The translations under genes were made by a program, and so were the position numbers. Of a stretch of DNA of 64,000 nt, positions 21,641 to 33,400 are shown piece by piece (positions within the stretch are counted from its first letter, which is position 1; the number at the start of each line of letters is the position of its first letter). The stretch is from Setophaga petechia (Eukaryota; Chordata; Aves; Passeriformes; Parulidae). The stretch covers positions 439,001 to 503,000 of the forward strand of contig JANCRA010000173.1 in assembly GCA_024362935.1 (NCBI GenBank), read 5' to 3'. The notes below the pieces were generated by a model. It was not told the DNA's origin and ran no database searches. It worked only from the letters and a program-made list of their open reading frames with translations.

Positions 21641-21879
21641 CGGCCGCTCCGGGCGATCCAGAGCCGGGCAGCCCCCGGGAACGGCCGCGATCGGTGACCC
21701 CGCACCCGCACCGGGCACGGCCGCGGCTCCCGGGGGCTCCCGAGCCCGGCAAGGGCAGCGCGGACACCGGGAGGGGTGGGAGCGACCCTGCCTGGAGCGG
21801 GAGAAGGGACCAGGGACACCCCAGGGACACCTCGGGGATGCGGGAAATGCGTTTGTGGAAAATTTGATGGGCCAAGAAA

Positions 21880-22140
21880 CGTTTATGTTATGCATTATAA
21901 TTGTATAATACATGTAATTATATAAAATTTATATAATTAATACATGTAATTTATATATTTTATACACATAATTATATACTAGTTAAAACATTAAAATTAT
22001 AATCTATTTAAATATTAAAAATTTAAATATATTATATTATATTATATTATATTATATTATATTATATTATATTATATTACATTCTATTACATTATATTAT
22101 ATTATGTTATGTTATGTTATATTATATTCCACATGGTGAT
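21880..22140. repeat. AT-rich island with an (ATTAT)n microsatellite
   Basis: About 260 bases of almost pure A/T. From 22027 there are about 16 ATTAT pentamers, passing into TTATG variants. Confidence 0.93.
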
Positions 22141-22299
22141 AATTTTTATTATAATTAAGAAATAGTCGGCTTCTGATTGTGATAGTGTGAATCATAAGGT
22201 CTGTACAGTCAAACCCTTCCCATAGGACTAAAAATGGAATAACGGGAGCCATTCCTGGGAATGAGGGGTGGGGGGATCCTCATTGCTGGGTCTGAAATG

Positions 22300-22590
22300 G
22301 AATTGGGAATAGGAATGGGATGGGAAAGGGTGGGATAAAATGGGATTGGGATGGGCTGGGATGGGATGGGATGGGATGGGATGGGATGGGATAAAATAGG
22401 ATTGGGCTGGGAAGGGATGGGGACAGGGATAGGATAGAGTGGGATAAAATGGGATCGGATTGGGATGGGATGGGATGGGGACAGGGATAGGATAGGGTGG
22501 GATAAAATGGGATCGGATTGGGATGGGATGGGATAGGGACAGGGATAGGATAGGGTGGGATAAAATAGGATCGGATTGGGATGGGATGGG
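22300..22590. repeat. GGGATGGGAT-type compound minisatellite
   Basis: Units of about 60-70 bases combine GGGATAAAATGGGATCGGAT, GGGATGGGATGGGAT and ACAGGGATAGGATAGGGT. Confidence 0.92.
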
Positions 22591-23379
22591 GTTGGAACGG
22601 GGCGGTGGAGCCCCATCCCGAGGAGGCACCGCCCGCAGTCCCCCCGCAGGGCCCGGGCTGGAGCCTCTCCCCTGCTCGGGATGCCGGGGTGGGGCCGCCC
22701 GGGCTCCAGCAGCCGCTGCCTTCCTCAGGCCTCTTCCTCCTGCCCTTAATGAGCTCTGATTTGCATGGGGGGACGTGTCTGGGCCCGGCCGAGGGGAGCC
22801 CGGCTGGAAAAGCCCCAGAGCAGCTCCTGGGGCAGCTCCTGGACTCAGGGAGGTCCTGGTGGTCCTGGAGCCCCCAGGAATCCCGGGGAAAGCATCCTCG
22901 GCCCCCAGGCGCTCGCAGGGGCAGCAGGGAGGGGTCAGGGGAGGAAGGTCAGGATCTGTCCCTGTCCCACTGCTCAAGGATGTGCCCAAGAGAGGCCCCA
23001 GCTCGGAGGGACAGATTGGGGACCCCGTGTGACCCCCAGAGCCGCTCGGGTGCCTGGGCAGGAGGGGGAGCAGGGGAGGCTCAAGGCTCTTCCCCAAATT
23101 CCTCGAGTCCTGCTGATGATTCCCATCCCTGCTCCAGCTGGGGTGGGGGCTGATTTAAAGGCAGATTTGGATTCTAAAAGTCGGGATTTATTTCAGAAGT
23201 AAAGGCTCCTTTTGGCAGAAACCCCTTTCCTTTTTGGCCAAAACCCCAGTAAAAGCTCTCCTAGGACCACTGGGCCCCACCCCAACTTTGCTCCAGCTGG
23301 GGGCTGGGGGCCACATCCCCAGTATGAACCAGTCCCAGTTTAACAACCCTGAGTGCAAACCACTGCCAGCATGAACCAT

Positions 23380-23695
23380 TCCCAGTATGAACCATTCCCA
23401 GTGTGAACCATTCCCAATGCAAACCATTCCCAGTGTGAACCATTCCCAGTACAATCCATTCCCAGCATGAACCATTCCCATTGTGAACCATTCCCAGTAT
23501 AAACCACTCCAAGTACGAACCATTCCCAGTATAAACCTTTCCCAGTGTGAACCTTTCTCAGTATGAACCATTCCCACTACAACCCATTCCCACTACAACC
23601 CATTCCCAGTACAACCCATTCCCAGTACAATCCATTCCCAGTACAACCCATTCCCAGTACGAACCATTCCCAGTACGAACCATTCCCAGTACAAA
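23380..23695. repeat. 15-bp minisatellite CATTCCCAGTATGAAC
   Basis: About 20 units of AACCATTCCCAGTAC or a one- to two-base variant, in tandem without interruption. Confidence 0.95.
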
Positions 23696-23881
23696 GCCCC
23701 TCCCTCTTCCAGCCTCTCTGGGTTCCCCCACCAGGCTGGGCAGGGCAGGGGAGCCCCCTGTCACCCCCCCCAAAAGCCCAGGTTTGAGGTGCTCAGGGAC
23801 TCCTGGAGACCACCAAAACCCAGTCCCGGGGGGTCCCGGGGGGTCCCGGGGTTCCCAGGGGTTCCCGGGGGTCCCGGGGTG

Positions 23882-24245
23882 TCCCGGGGGGTCGGGGCTG
23901 TGCCTCCCCCATGGCCGAGGGCGGGTTCCGGAGGTCCCGGGGCTCAGGGCCGTGCCTCCCCCATGGCCCAGGACGGGTCCCGGGGGTCGGGGCTGTGCCT
24001 CCCCCATGGCCCAGGACGGGTCCCGGGGGTCGGGGCTGTGCCTCCCCCATGGCCCAGGACGGGTCCCGGGGGTCGGGGCTGTGCCTCCCCCATGGCCCAG
24101 GGCGGGTCCCGGGGGTCGGGGCTGTGCCTCCCCCATGGCCCAGGACGGGTCCCGGGGGTCGGGGCTGTGCCTCCCCCATGGCCCAGGACGGGTGCCGGGG
24201 GTCGGGGCTGTGCCTCCCCCATGGCCCAGGGCGGGTCCCGGGGGT
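23882..24245. repeat. 43-bp minisatellite immediately upstream of RAPGEF3
   Basis: About 8 units containing GGGGCTGTGCCTCCCCCATGG and CCCAGGACGGGTCCCGGGGG, ending about 180 bases before the RAPGEF3 start codon. It generates several spurious Pro/Gly/Arg-rich open frames. Confidence 0.95.
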
Positions 24246-24425
24246 CCCTCCCGCCCGGGTCCCGGTGCGGGGCCGCGGGAGCCGGGGCGGGGCCGCGGGC
24301 GGAGCTGCCGTGCCCGGGGCGGGCCCTGAGCGGCGGCGGCGGCGGAGCCGCTCCCGAGCCCGGCCCCGTCCCGAGGAGCCGCGGAGCAGCCCCGGGGCCG
24401 CGATGGCCTCGCCCCCCCCCGCCGC
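24246..24425 (+). promoter_or_regulatory. RAPGEF3: RAPGEF3 CpG-rich promoter and 5' UTR with a short upstream ORF
   Basis: Very GC- and CpG-rich DNA with GC-box-like GGGGCGGGG words. An upstream ATG at 24403 in a good context (G at -3, G at +4) opens a 9-codon frame ending in TGA at 24427-24429, which overlaps the main ATG (24426-24428) by two bases in ATGA. The main ATG has a poorer context (C at -3, A at +4). Confidence 0.6.
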
Positions 24426-27400
24426 ATGAAGGTGCGCGGGGCCGGGCCGGGGGCGGCGGCCGGGGGGGCGCGGAGGGGCGCGGGGCCGCGGCGAGCGGGG
24501 CTGGAGCCCCCCGGGGGTCCCGGAGCGGACGGAGCGCGGCTCTCGGGGCTGCTCAGGAGGATGCACTTGTTCCGGAGCTCCAGCTACGACGTGCGGCTGG
24601 AGGGGGCCGGGGGGAGCCTGCCCCGCATCCAGGGGATCCGCTGGGTGAGTGGGGCCGGGGGGAGCGCGTCCCCAAACCCCCTGGGGGAGCGGGGCCGGGG
24701 GGAGCGCGTCCCCAAATCCACTGGGTAAGGGGGGGAGCGCGTCCCCAAATCCACTGGGTAAGGGGGGGAGCGCGTCCCCAAATCCACTGGGTAAGGGGGG
24801 GAGCGCGTCCCCAAATCCACTGGGTAAGGGGGGGAGCGTGTCCCCAAATCCACTGGGGGAGCGGGGGTAGAGTGTCCCTAAATCCACTGGGGGAGCGGGG
24901 GTAGAGTGTCCCTAAATCCACCCGGTCAGTGTGGGGAGCGTGTGCCCAAGTCTGCTCGATCAGTGAGGCCGGGGTCTCCCCAGCCCCGGGAATCTGGGAA
25001 TGAGAGGAGAGGAGGGGAGGGAGTCCAGGAGCGCGGGGAGCCAGGTGAGGGTGGCAGGAGCCAGGTGAGGGTGGCAGGAGCCAGGTGAGGGTGGCAGGAG
25101 CCAGGTGAGGGCGCGGGCAGTGAATCCAGGCGTGCGGGTGAGGGTACGAGGAGCCAGGTGAGGGAGGGAGGAACCAGGTGAGGGTACCGGGAGTGAATCC
25201 AGGCGTGCAGGGAGCCAGGTGAGGGCACGGGGGGCCAGGTGAGGGCACAGGGAGCAGGTGAGGCTGCAGGTGAGCTGCGCAGGCTGGGACAGGCGGAGCG
25301 GAGCGGAACGGGCGGCCAGGCGTGAAGCGAGCCCGGTGCCAGGTGCCCGGCGGCGCATCCCAGCAGGAAGGACATTCCAGGGGGAACATTCCAGGGGGAA
25401 CATTCCGAGGGGGACATTCCCGGTGAGACGTTCCCTGGGGGACATTCCCCAGGCACGAAGCGTTTCCCCGCTCCCTCACCCGTTCCCGCAGCAGGGATTT
25501 GTCCCCTGGTATCGCGACCTCCCTGCACTGGCCCCGGGAGCTGGGGGGAGCCCCCGGGGTCCGGGTCCTGCTCTCGGCCCCTCCTTGTCCCCTCTCGGCC
25601 CCTCCTTGTCCCCTCCAGGCGGGGAGGTGACCCTGGAGCCCCGGCAGAGCTTCCGGAGCTTTGTGTCCTTCCCCTTCCCTCGCTGCTTGGCCTGGGACAC
25701 TTTTCAAGAAAAAAGTGGAATTATTTTAGGGGGCAACTCCCCTTTGGGCATTTCCATGCAGCACAGGGGCTCTCTCCCAGATAAGTTTTCCTCGCTTTTT
25801 CCCTTTCTTCCCGATTTATTTTTCTCTCCAAAACTTTCGGGAACAGACTTTGGGGAAGGTTTTGGAAGGGCACTGAGCCCGGGGAGCCAGGCAAGCAGCA
25901 GGCCTGGAGCACTCCTGGGTTAAACTGGGATCAGTCCCACCAGCCCTGGCTGCAGTGGCACCTGTGGCACGGCAGGAGTGTCCCCTCTGTGGGGACACCC
26001 GGGGATTGAGGGCACTGGAGCTGATCCCAGCAGGGAAAGGGGGATTTAGTCCCAGCACAGCCATGCCTGGGCAGGTGAGGGGCAGGGAAGCGCCTCAGGA
26101 GCTGCACAGGTCCCTTGTCCCCGTCACTGGAAGCTCCTGGAAACTCCTCCCGGCGTCCCGGCTCCATCTCCTCCCCCTTGGGGACCCGATCCCAGCAAAT
26201 CCCTCCTGGCTCCAAAGGACAGCGGTGTCCCCAAGTGGCTCCATCCTACCCAGGGGACAAGTGCCACTGTGCCAGTGACTCCTGGAGACCCCCAAAACCC
26301 AATCCCGGGGGTCCCGGGGGTCCTGGGGCTGTGCCTCCCTCCACGACGAGGACAGCAGAGCTGGAGTGGGTCCCCGAGCCCCTTCTGGGAGGTGCCCAGT
26401 CCCATCCCGGGGGGTGCCCAGCCCCATCCCAGGGGGTGCCCAGCCCCATCCCGGGGGGTGCCCAGCCCATCCCAGGGGGTGCCCAGCCCCATCCCGAGGG
26501 GTGCCCAGTCCCATCCCAGGGGGTGCCCAGCCCCGTCCCGGGGTGTGCCCAGCCCATCCCGAGGGATCCCAGTCCCATCCCGAGGGGGGCCCAGCCCCAT
26601 CCCGAGGGGGGCCCAGTCCCATCCCAGGGGGTGCCCAGTCCCATCCCGGGGTGTTCCCAGCCCCATCCCAGGGTGTGCCCAGCCCCATCCCGAGGGATCC
26701 CAGCCCCATCCCGAGGGATCCCAGCCCCATCCCAGAGGATGCAGTGCCGAGCCCCGGCCTGCGGAGGCTGCGGATGGGCGAGGACTTTCTCCGGAGCCCT
26801 GAGGCCCGAAATAGCCGCGCTTGTTTTCCTCGGGATCCCAAACAAAAGCGGCCGCGAGCGCGGAACGGCCGCTGGCGGCCTTGGCCGGGCGCCCGGCGCT
26901 GCCGGAATCCTGGAGAAAGGCAGGATCCCGGCGCGTCCCGTGGGCAGGAAGATGGAAAAGGCAACTCCTTAGGAAGCTGCTCGGAGCCACGGCGCCACGA
27001 GGAGGGGGCTGGGGGCGTCCTGCAGGTCCTGAGCCCGGGTGGATGCTCCAGGGAGGGGGTTTGGGGACAACAGGGGGGGTTTGGGTGATTCCAGAGCTGT
27101 CCTGGCAGGGAGGAATCCCGGGAAGGAGGAATCTGATCCTTGAGCGGGGTTTTTGTGTCTCTTTTGGTGTCCTTGGAGCACAGCCTGGCTCTGGGCCCCA
27201 AGGGCAGAGCTCACTGCTGGGGGACAGCTGAGGCCCTTTGGGGACCTGGGCAGAGGGACACCAGGGTGTCACCTGGACCCACAGGGTGGCTCGAACCTGC
27301 TGTGCCCAGGAGGTGACAGGGACCTCCCGCATCCACAGAGGGGACAGGGACACCCTGTGCCCAGGAGGTGACAGGGACACCCTGCGTCCATGGGGTGACA

Positions 27401-30400
27401 GGGACACCCTGCACCCATGGGGTGACACAGATCTCCTACACCCAAAGGGTGACAGGGACCTCTGGCTCCCACGGGTGACAGGGACCTCCTGCACCCACAG
27501 GGTGGCCTCTGGCTCCCATGGGGTGACACAGATCTGCTCCCACGGGTGGCAGGGACCTCTGGGCACCTCGGTGTCCCCAGAGCAGCCCCGTGTCCCCAGC
27601 TCCTCCCGGTTCCCGTTTGCAAACATTTGCTCGGCGCGGTTCCCGCTCCCCGCGGCCGTCACGGGGCTCGGCAGAGTTTGCAGAGCGCCTGAGTCACCGT
27701 GTCCCTGCCTTGGGGACGCCGTGGCCGGCTCAGCAGCGCTGTCCCAGCCTGGGTGACACCGTGGCCAGGTGACACACGCCCCTGCAGCGTTCCCAGAGCT
27801 GCTCGTGGCTCCTCCAGTTCCTCCCGAGCCGTTGAGAAGTGCTGGGAGCCGGTGGAGGCTCGGCCTGGAGGATCCTGCACTAATTAACTCCTGCACTAAT
27901 CAACTCCTGCCCTCCTCAATTGGAAATCCATCCAGACCGTTCCCTGCCCTGGGATTGCCCCAACCTCCCCACCCAGACCGCGGGAGGATCCCCACAGATG
28001 CCAATTTCTGGGTGCCCTCCCGCGCTCTGCGGGACCCCCACACGCGGGAAGGGGACCCCAAAATGCCCCTCGGAGGGTGCCCCGTGCCGGGTGAGCGCTC
28101 GCGGTGCCGGGAACTGAACTGGTCTGACGGGTGCGGGCCGGGCTTGTTTATCCAGGGCCGCGGCCAGGAGGGGCCTGGGAGCCGCGGTCCCCGCGGGCAG
28201 CGCCGCCACCGGGGCTCGGCCACCTTTGCCCCGCGAGCCGGGCGGGGCCGCGGGACGGGGGCTCGTCCCTCCGTGCGTTTGGTTTACCCGGAGCATCCCC
28301 GAGGGGGAGAGCTGGGAGAAAAATGAGCTGGAGAGGGGGACTGGAGTCAGGAAATGGGTGCTGGGGTCAGGATCTGGGTGCTGGGGTCAGAATTTGGGTG
28401 CTGGGGTCAGGAACTGAGTGCTGGGTTCAGGATCTGGGTGCTAGGGTCAAGATTTGGGTGTTGGGTTCTGGATTCAGGATTTGAGTTGTGAGTTCAGGAT
28501 TTGGGCTCTGGATTCGGGATCTGGGTTCTGGATTCAGGGTCTGGGTTCTGGATTCAGGATCTGAGTGCTGCCCCTCACCTGGTGAAGAGCTGGGGCTTCT
28601 CTGGGGGTGCCAGGACCGCCCCCTGCCCAGCTGTGTGGGGTGATGGGGGCACAGCAAAGCCCCCCAACCCCCTCCCCTTTGGTTTTCCAGACCCCGCTCC
28701 TGGACTCGGAATCCAGCCTGGACTATGGCCACAGCATCACCCAGGTGGGGGGGCTGGGGAAGCCCCCGGGGACTGAATTTGGGGAGGCTGGGGGGGCTGA
28801 AGGGGCCGGAGCACCCCCTCACCCTGGAGCCACCGGGATGCTCCTTGGGCTCGGCCACTCCCGGGGTGGGTGGTGGCAATCCCAGGGCCCTGGGGGGACA
28901 GGTGACAGCCCAGCCCCCCCACCACGAGCTCCATTGTCCCCCTGCCACCCTCAGGCATCCTCGGAGAAGATCTGGAGGGCGGGCAAGCTCCTCTTCGCCC
29001 ACCTGAGCGGCTCCCGGCCCAGCCTCATCCGTGACCACAAGCACCACCTGCGGCACCACCGGTGGGCTGGGGGACCCTGGGGGGCTCGGGGGGGGCTGTC
29101 CCGGGGGGTTCTCACCCCCTGTGCCCCCCAGGCAGTGCTGCTCGGGGAAGGACTTGGTGGATTGGCTGCTGAGCGCCGGCGCGGCCGTCCAGACGCGCGG
29201 CCAGGCCGTGGGCATCGGGCAGGTGCTGGTGGACAGCGGGGTCCTGACGCACGGTGAGGGCTCTGGGGGGCTCTGGGGGGCTCAGGGCGGGCACAGAGCC
29301 GAGCTGACGGCCGCTGTACCCCGCAGTGAGGCAGGAGTGGCACTTCCAGGACAAGGACACGCAGTTTTACCGCTTTGCCGAGCTGGAGCTGAGCCCCGAG
29401 CCCGGCGCGGGGCCGCGGGACCCCGAGGAGCTGCTGGAGGCTTTGGGGTTCCTGGCACAGCTGGGCCCCGACGCGCTGCTCTCCATGGCCCTGCGCAAGC
29501 CGTGAGTGCCCCAGGGGCTCCTGTGCACCCTCGGGACTCTTTGGGACCCTGCTCGGGGGGTCTGGGGCAGCCACGGGGCTGCTGAGGGTGGGGGGACCCA
29601 ACAATGCGGCTCAAAGGGGGGAAGGGGCTGGGGAGGGGGGCACAGGGAGCCGCTGACCCCCCGGCCCCCCCAGGCCTGCCCAGCGCACGCAGGACGAGCT
29701 GGAGCTGATCTTTGAGGAGCTGCTGCACATCAAAGCCGTGGCTCATCTCTCCAACTCGGTGAGCGCGGCCGTGTCCCCAAACCCTGCGGGGTCGGGGGGA
29801 CCCAGGCCTCCAAATCCTCCTGAACCCCGTCAGTTCCTGTCCTGGCATCCTGCCCCGCTCCCCAAATCCTCCGGCACCCCTTCCCTTCGTATCTAAACAT
29901 CCCCTCTGGCTGTCTCTGTGCCTCCCTCGGCCCTTCCCGGCCATTCCCCTCCCCGTGTCCCCTGCTGGCCGGGCCGGGGGTGACAGCGCTGTCCCCTGGG
30001 CAGGTGAAGCGGGAGCTGGCGGCCGTGCTGATGTTCGAGGGGCACCAGCGCGCAGGCACCGTCCGTGAGTCACCCTGAGCCCCCCGTGAGTCACACTGGG
30101 GTGTCCCCAGCCTGGGGACCCTGGAGCCGTTCCCAAAATTGTGGATTTTCCCCCCTTTTCCTGGGCGCAGTGTTCAGCCAAGGTGACAAAGGCACCTCCT
30201 GGTACATCATCTGGAAGGGCTCGGTCAACGTGGTCACCCACGGCAAGGTGGGTTTGTCCCCACGCTGGGGGGACACCTTGGGGACACCCTAGTGTCACCA
30301 TCCCTGACTTCCCCAGGGCTTGGTGGCCACGTTGCACTGCAGGGGACACCTTGGGGACACCCCAGTGTCACTGTCCCTCACCCCTCCATGCTGTCCCCAG

Positions 30401-33400
30401 GGTTTGCTGGCCACCCTGCACTGTGGGGACACCTTGGGGACACCCCAGTGTCACCATGTCTCACCCTCCATGCTGTCCCCAGGGTTTGGTGGCCACCCTG
30501 CACGAGGGGGATGACTTTGGGCAGCTGGCGCTGGTGAACGACGCCCCGCGGGCGGCCACCATCCTCCTGCGCGAGGACAATTGTCACTTCCTGCGCGTGG
30601 ACAAGCAGGACTTCAACCGCATCCTCAAGGTGGGCCCGGGAGGGGAATTCTGGGGGGGATTTGGGGGTGAATTTTGGGGAATCCTGACCAGGCTGACGAT
30701 GGGATCACCCCCAGGACGTGGAGGCCAACACGGTGCGGCTGAAGGAGCACGGCAAGGTGGTGCTGGTGCTGCAGAAGGACCTGCAGGGGGGCAGCGGCCA
30801 GGTGGCCTCGGCACGGAGCAGCAGGTGACACTCCTGTCCCTGTCCCCCTTGTGACAGGTGACACTCCTGTGCCCCTGGTGGCGGGTGACACCCCTGTCCC
30901 TGTCCCCCTTTGGCAGGTGACACTCCTGTACCCCTGGTGGCGGGTGACACCCCTGTCCCTGTCCCCCTTTGGCAGGTGACACTCCTGTACCCCTGGTGGC
31001 GGGTGACACCCATGTCCTCGTCCCCCTTTGGCAGGTGACACTCCTGTCCCTGTCCCCCTTGTGACAGGTGACACTCCTGTGCCCCTGGTGGCGGGTGACA
31101 CCCCTGTCCCTGTCCCCCTTGTGACAGGTGACACTCCTGTGCCCCTGGTGGCGGGTGACACCCCTGTCCCTGTTCCCCTTGTGACAGTTGACAGTGCTGT
31201 CCCTGCTCCCCTCACAGCAGGCGCCCCCTTGTGGCAGGTGACACTCCTGTCCCCTGAGCAGGTGACACTCCTGTCCCACTCACAGCAGGTGTTCCCGTCC
31301 CCCTTTGGCAGGTGACACCCTTGTCCCCTGAGCCGCTTCCTCTGCCCTTTCCAGCCTCCCTCGGGGCAGTTTTTGGGAAGAACAAGGGGACAAGGAGCAG
31401 GGACAGTGGCCTATGCTGTCACCAGCCCGTGCTGGCCCTGCCCGCGGTCACGGTGTCACCTCCGTCCCTCCTGTCCCCAGCAGGTACCTGGTGATGGCCG
31501 GGACACCTGAGAAGATCCTGGAGCACCTGCTGGAGTTCATGAGGCTCGATGCCACCCTCTACGACCCCGTGGGTAGGTGGGGCTGTCCCCCCTCTGTCCC
31601 CACTGTGGAGGTGTCCCCGTGTGCTGGGGACCATCCCAGAGCCACCTGGGCACGGGGCTGGGGACAGGCTGGGGGAGCAGCGCCACGGGGGCTCCTCATT
31701 CCTGATGTCCAACCCCAAATCCCGCTCGTGCCACCGCGGGATCGCCAAAAACCCCAAAAACCGGGGCCGGGAGAGGGCGGCGGCTCCGGGCGGGGAGCGG
31801 CTCCTCCGGGCGGGGAGTGGCTCCTCCACGTCTCTCGGTCTCCCTCTGCCTTCGGAGAGGGGAAACCCAGGCGAGCCGGGGGCCAGGAGGTGTCCCCAGC
31901 GGGTCACAAACCCCAGGAGATGTCCCCAGTGGGCCACAAACCCCAGGAGATGTCCCCAGCAGGTCACAAAACCCGGGAGATGTCCCCAGCGGGTCACAAA
32001 TCCCAGGAGGTGTCCCCAGCGGGTCACAAATGCCAGCCAGGAACAAGGCGTTGCCTTGGAGCTGATCCCTGGGGTTTGCCATCCCACCCTAACGATCCAG
32101 CCCCTCCCATGGGGTTTAGGAACAAAATCTGCCCCGCCACCAGCGGGGTCCCCGTGGTGGGGACACACCAGACCACCCCAGGTCACCCCAGGCCACCCCA
32201 GGTCACACCAGACCACCCCAGGTCACCCCAGGCCACCCCAGGCCACCCCAGGCCACACCAGACCACCCCAGGCCACCCCAGGCCAGCCCAAGCAGGGCAC
32301 GGGGGATCCTTGGCCAGGTCCCCGTGGTGGGGACAGCCCAGGCAGGGCACAGCGGATCCTTGGTCGGGTCCCCATGTCCCCACGGCGCTGGGGACAGCAG
32401 TGACAGTGCCCTGTCCCTCGCAGACACGCTGCTGGGGGATTTCCTGCTCACCTACACCGTGTTCATGCCGACCTCGCAGCTCTGCCGGGCCCTGCTGCAC
32501 CAGTATCCTTCTGTGCGGGAACTGGGGGGCACTGGGCTCTGCCACACGCTGGGGACACGCTCAGCCCCGTCCCTGTCACCTTGGGGAGAGCCCCAAATCC
32601 CCTCCCAGTGCCCTTGGGCTCATCTCCATCTCCGGGGTGCCATCCCTGGGGGTCCCTACCCCTCCCCACGTTTTGCTGGTGCCCTTGACTGGTCCCAGTT
32701 TCCGCGCGGAGCCGCTGGAGGGCTCGGAGCAGGACAAGGCCTCGTACGCGCTGCGGAAACGGCGCAAAATCCTGCGGCTCGTCAGCCAGTGGGTGCTGCT
32801 GTACGGGCGGCTGCTGCAGGGCGACCGCAGCACCACGGCCCTGCTGCAGGTACGGCCAGGGCGGCACGGTGACACCGCCGGGGTGACACGGTGACACTGC
32901 TGGGGTGACACGGTGACACTGCCGGGGTGACAGGGTGACACCGCCGGGGTGACACGGTGACACTGCCAGGGTGACACGGTGACACTGCTGGGGTGGCATG
33001 GTGACACTGCCGGGGTGGCATGGAGACACTGCCAGGGTGACACGGTGACACTGCCAGGGTGACACGGTGACACTGCTGGGGTGGCATGGTGACACTGCCA
33101 GGGTGACACGGTGACACTGCCGGGGTGACACGGTGACACTGCCGGGGTGACACGGTGACACTGCTGAGGTGACAGGGTGACACCGCCGGGGTGGCATGGA
33201 GACACTACCAGGGTGACACAGTGACACTGCCGGGGTGACACAGTGACACTGCCGGGGTGACAGGGTGACACTGCCAGGGTGACACGGTGACACTGCTGGG
33301 GTGACACAGTGACACTGCCGAGGTGACACGGTGACACTGCCGGGGTGACACGGTGACACTGCTTGGGTGACACAGTGACACTGCCGGGGCGGCACGGTGA

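Larger units (their letters stand above)
16675..24425. other. Divergent intergenic region between SLC48A1 and RAPGEF3
   Basis: No protein-coding gene is supportable. It holds repeat-rich SLC48A1 promoter DNA, a small exon-like island (18425-18460), T-rich DNA (18655-18905), tandem repeats (17955-18290, 19590-19925, 20980-21482, 22300-22590, 23380-23695, 23882-24245), a CR1 3' end (19930-20030), an AT-richer conserved-looking segment (20290-20700), an AT microsatellite (21880-22140) and the RAPGEF3 CpG-rich promoter. Confidence 0.7.
24645..28690 (+). other. RAPGEF3: RAPGEF3 intron 1
   Basis: The largest RAPGEF3 intron (GTGAGT...TTCCAG). It is mostly low-complexity: a 33-bp repeat (24716-24865), AGCCAGGTGAGGGTGGCAGG units (25041-25110), a 22-bp repeat (26390-26745), about 30-bp GTGACAGGGACACC units (27285-27555) and an 18-bp repeat (28335-28570). 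No exon was recognised inside. A purine/pyrimidine-skewed non-repeated part lies at 25640-26250. Confidence 0.85.

Noticed and set aside
22228..23097. 289-codon minus-strand frame with repeated FYPTLSYPCP peptides
   Set aside because: It is generated by the GGGATGGGATAAAAT minisatellite and GC-rich flank.
23882..24425. Extension of RAPGEF3 upstream into the Pro/Gly-rich 43-bp repeat frame
   Set aside because: The long repeat-derived frames are in other phases or blocked by stops. The MKV start at 24426 matches mammalian EPAC1.
26124..27896. 590-codon minus-strand open frame in RAPGEF3 intron 1
   Set aside because: It is built from 22-bp and 30-bp tandem repeats ([16 protein letters not shown] periodic peptide) inside an intron, with no family resemblance.
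30317..30450. Alternative RAPGEF3 exon 9 starts at 30317 and 30401
   Set aside because: They lose the HEGDDFGQL continuation and, for the second copy, the frame. They are treated as decoys created by the 84-bp triplication.
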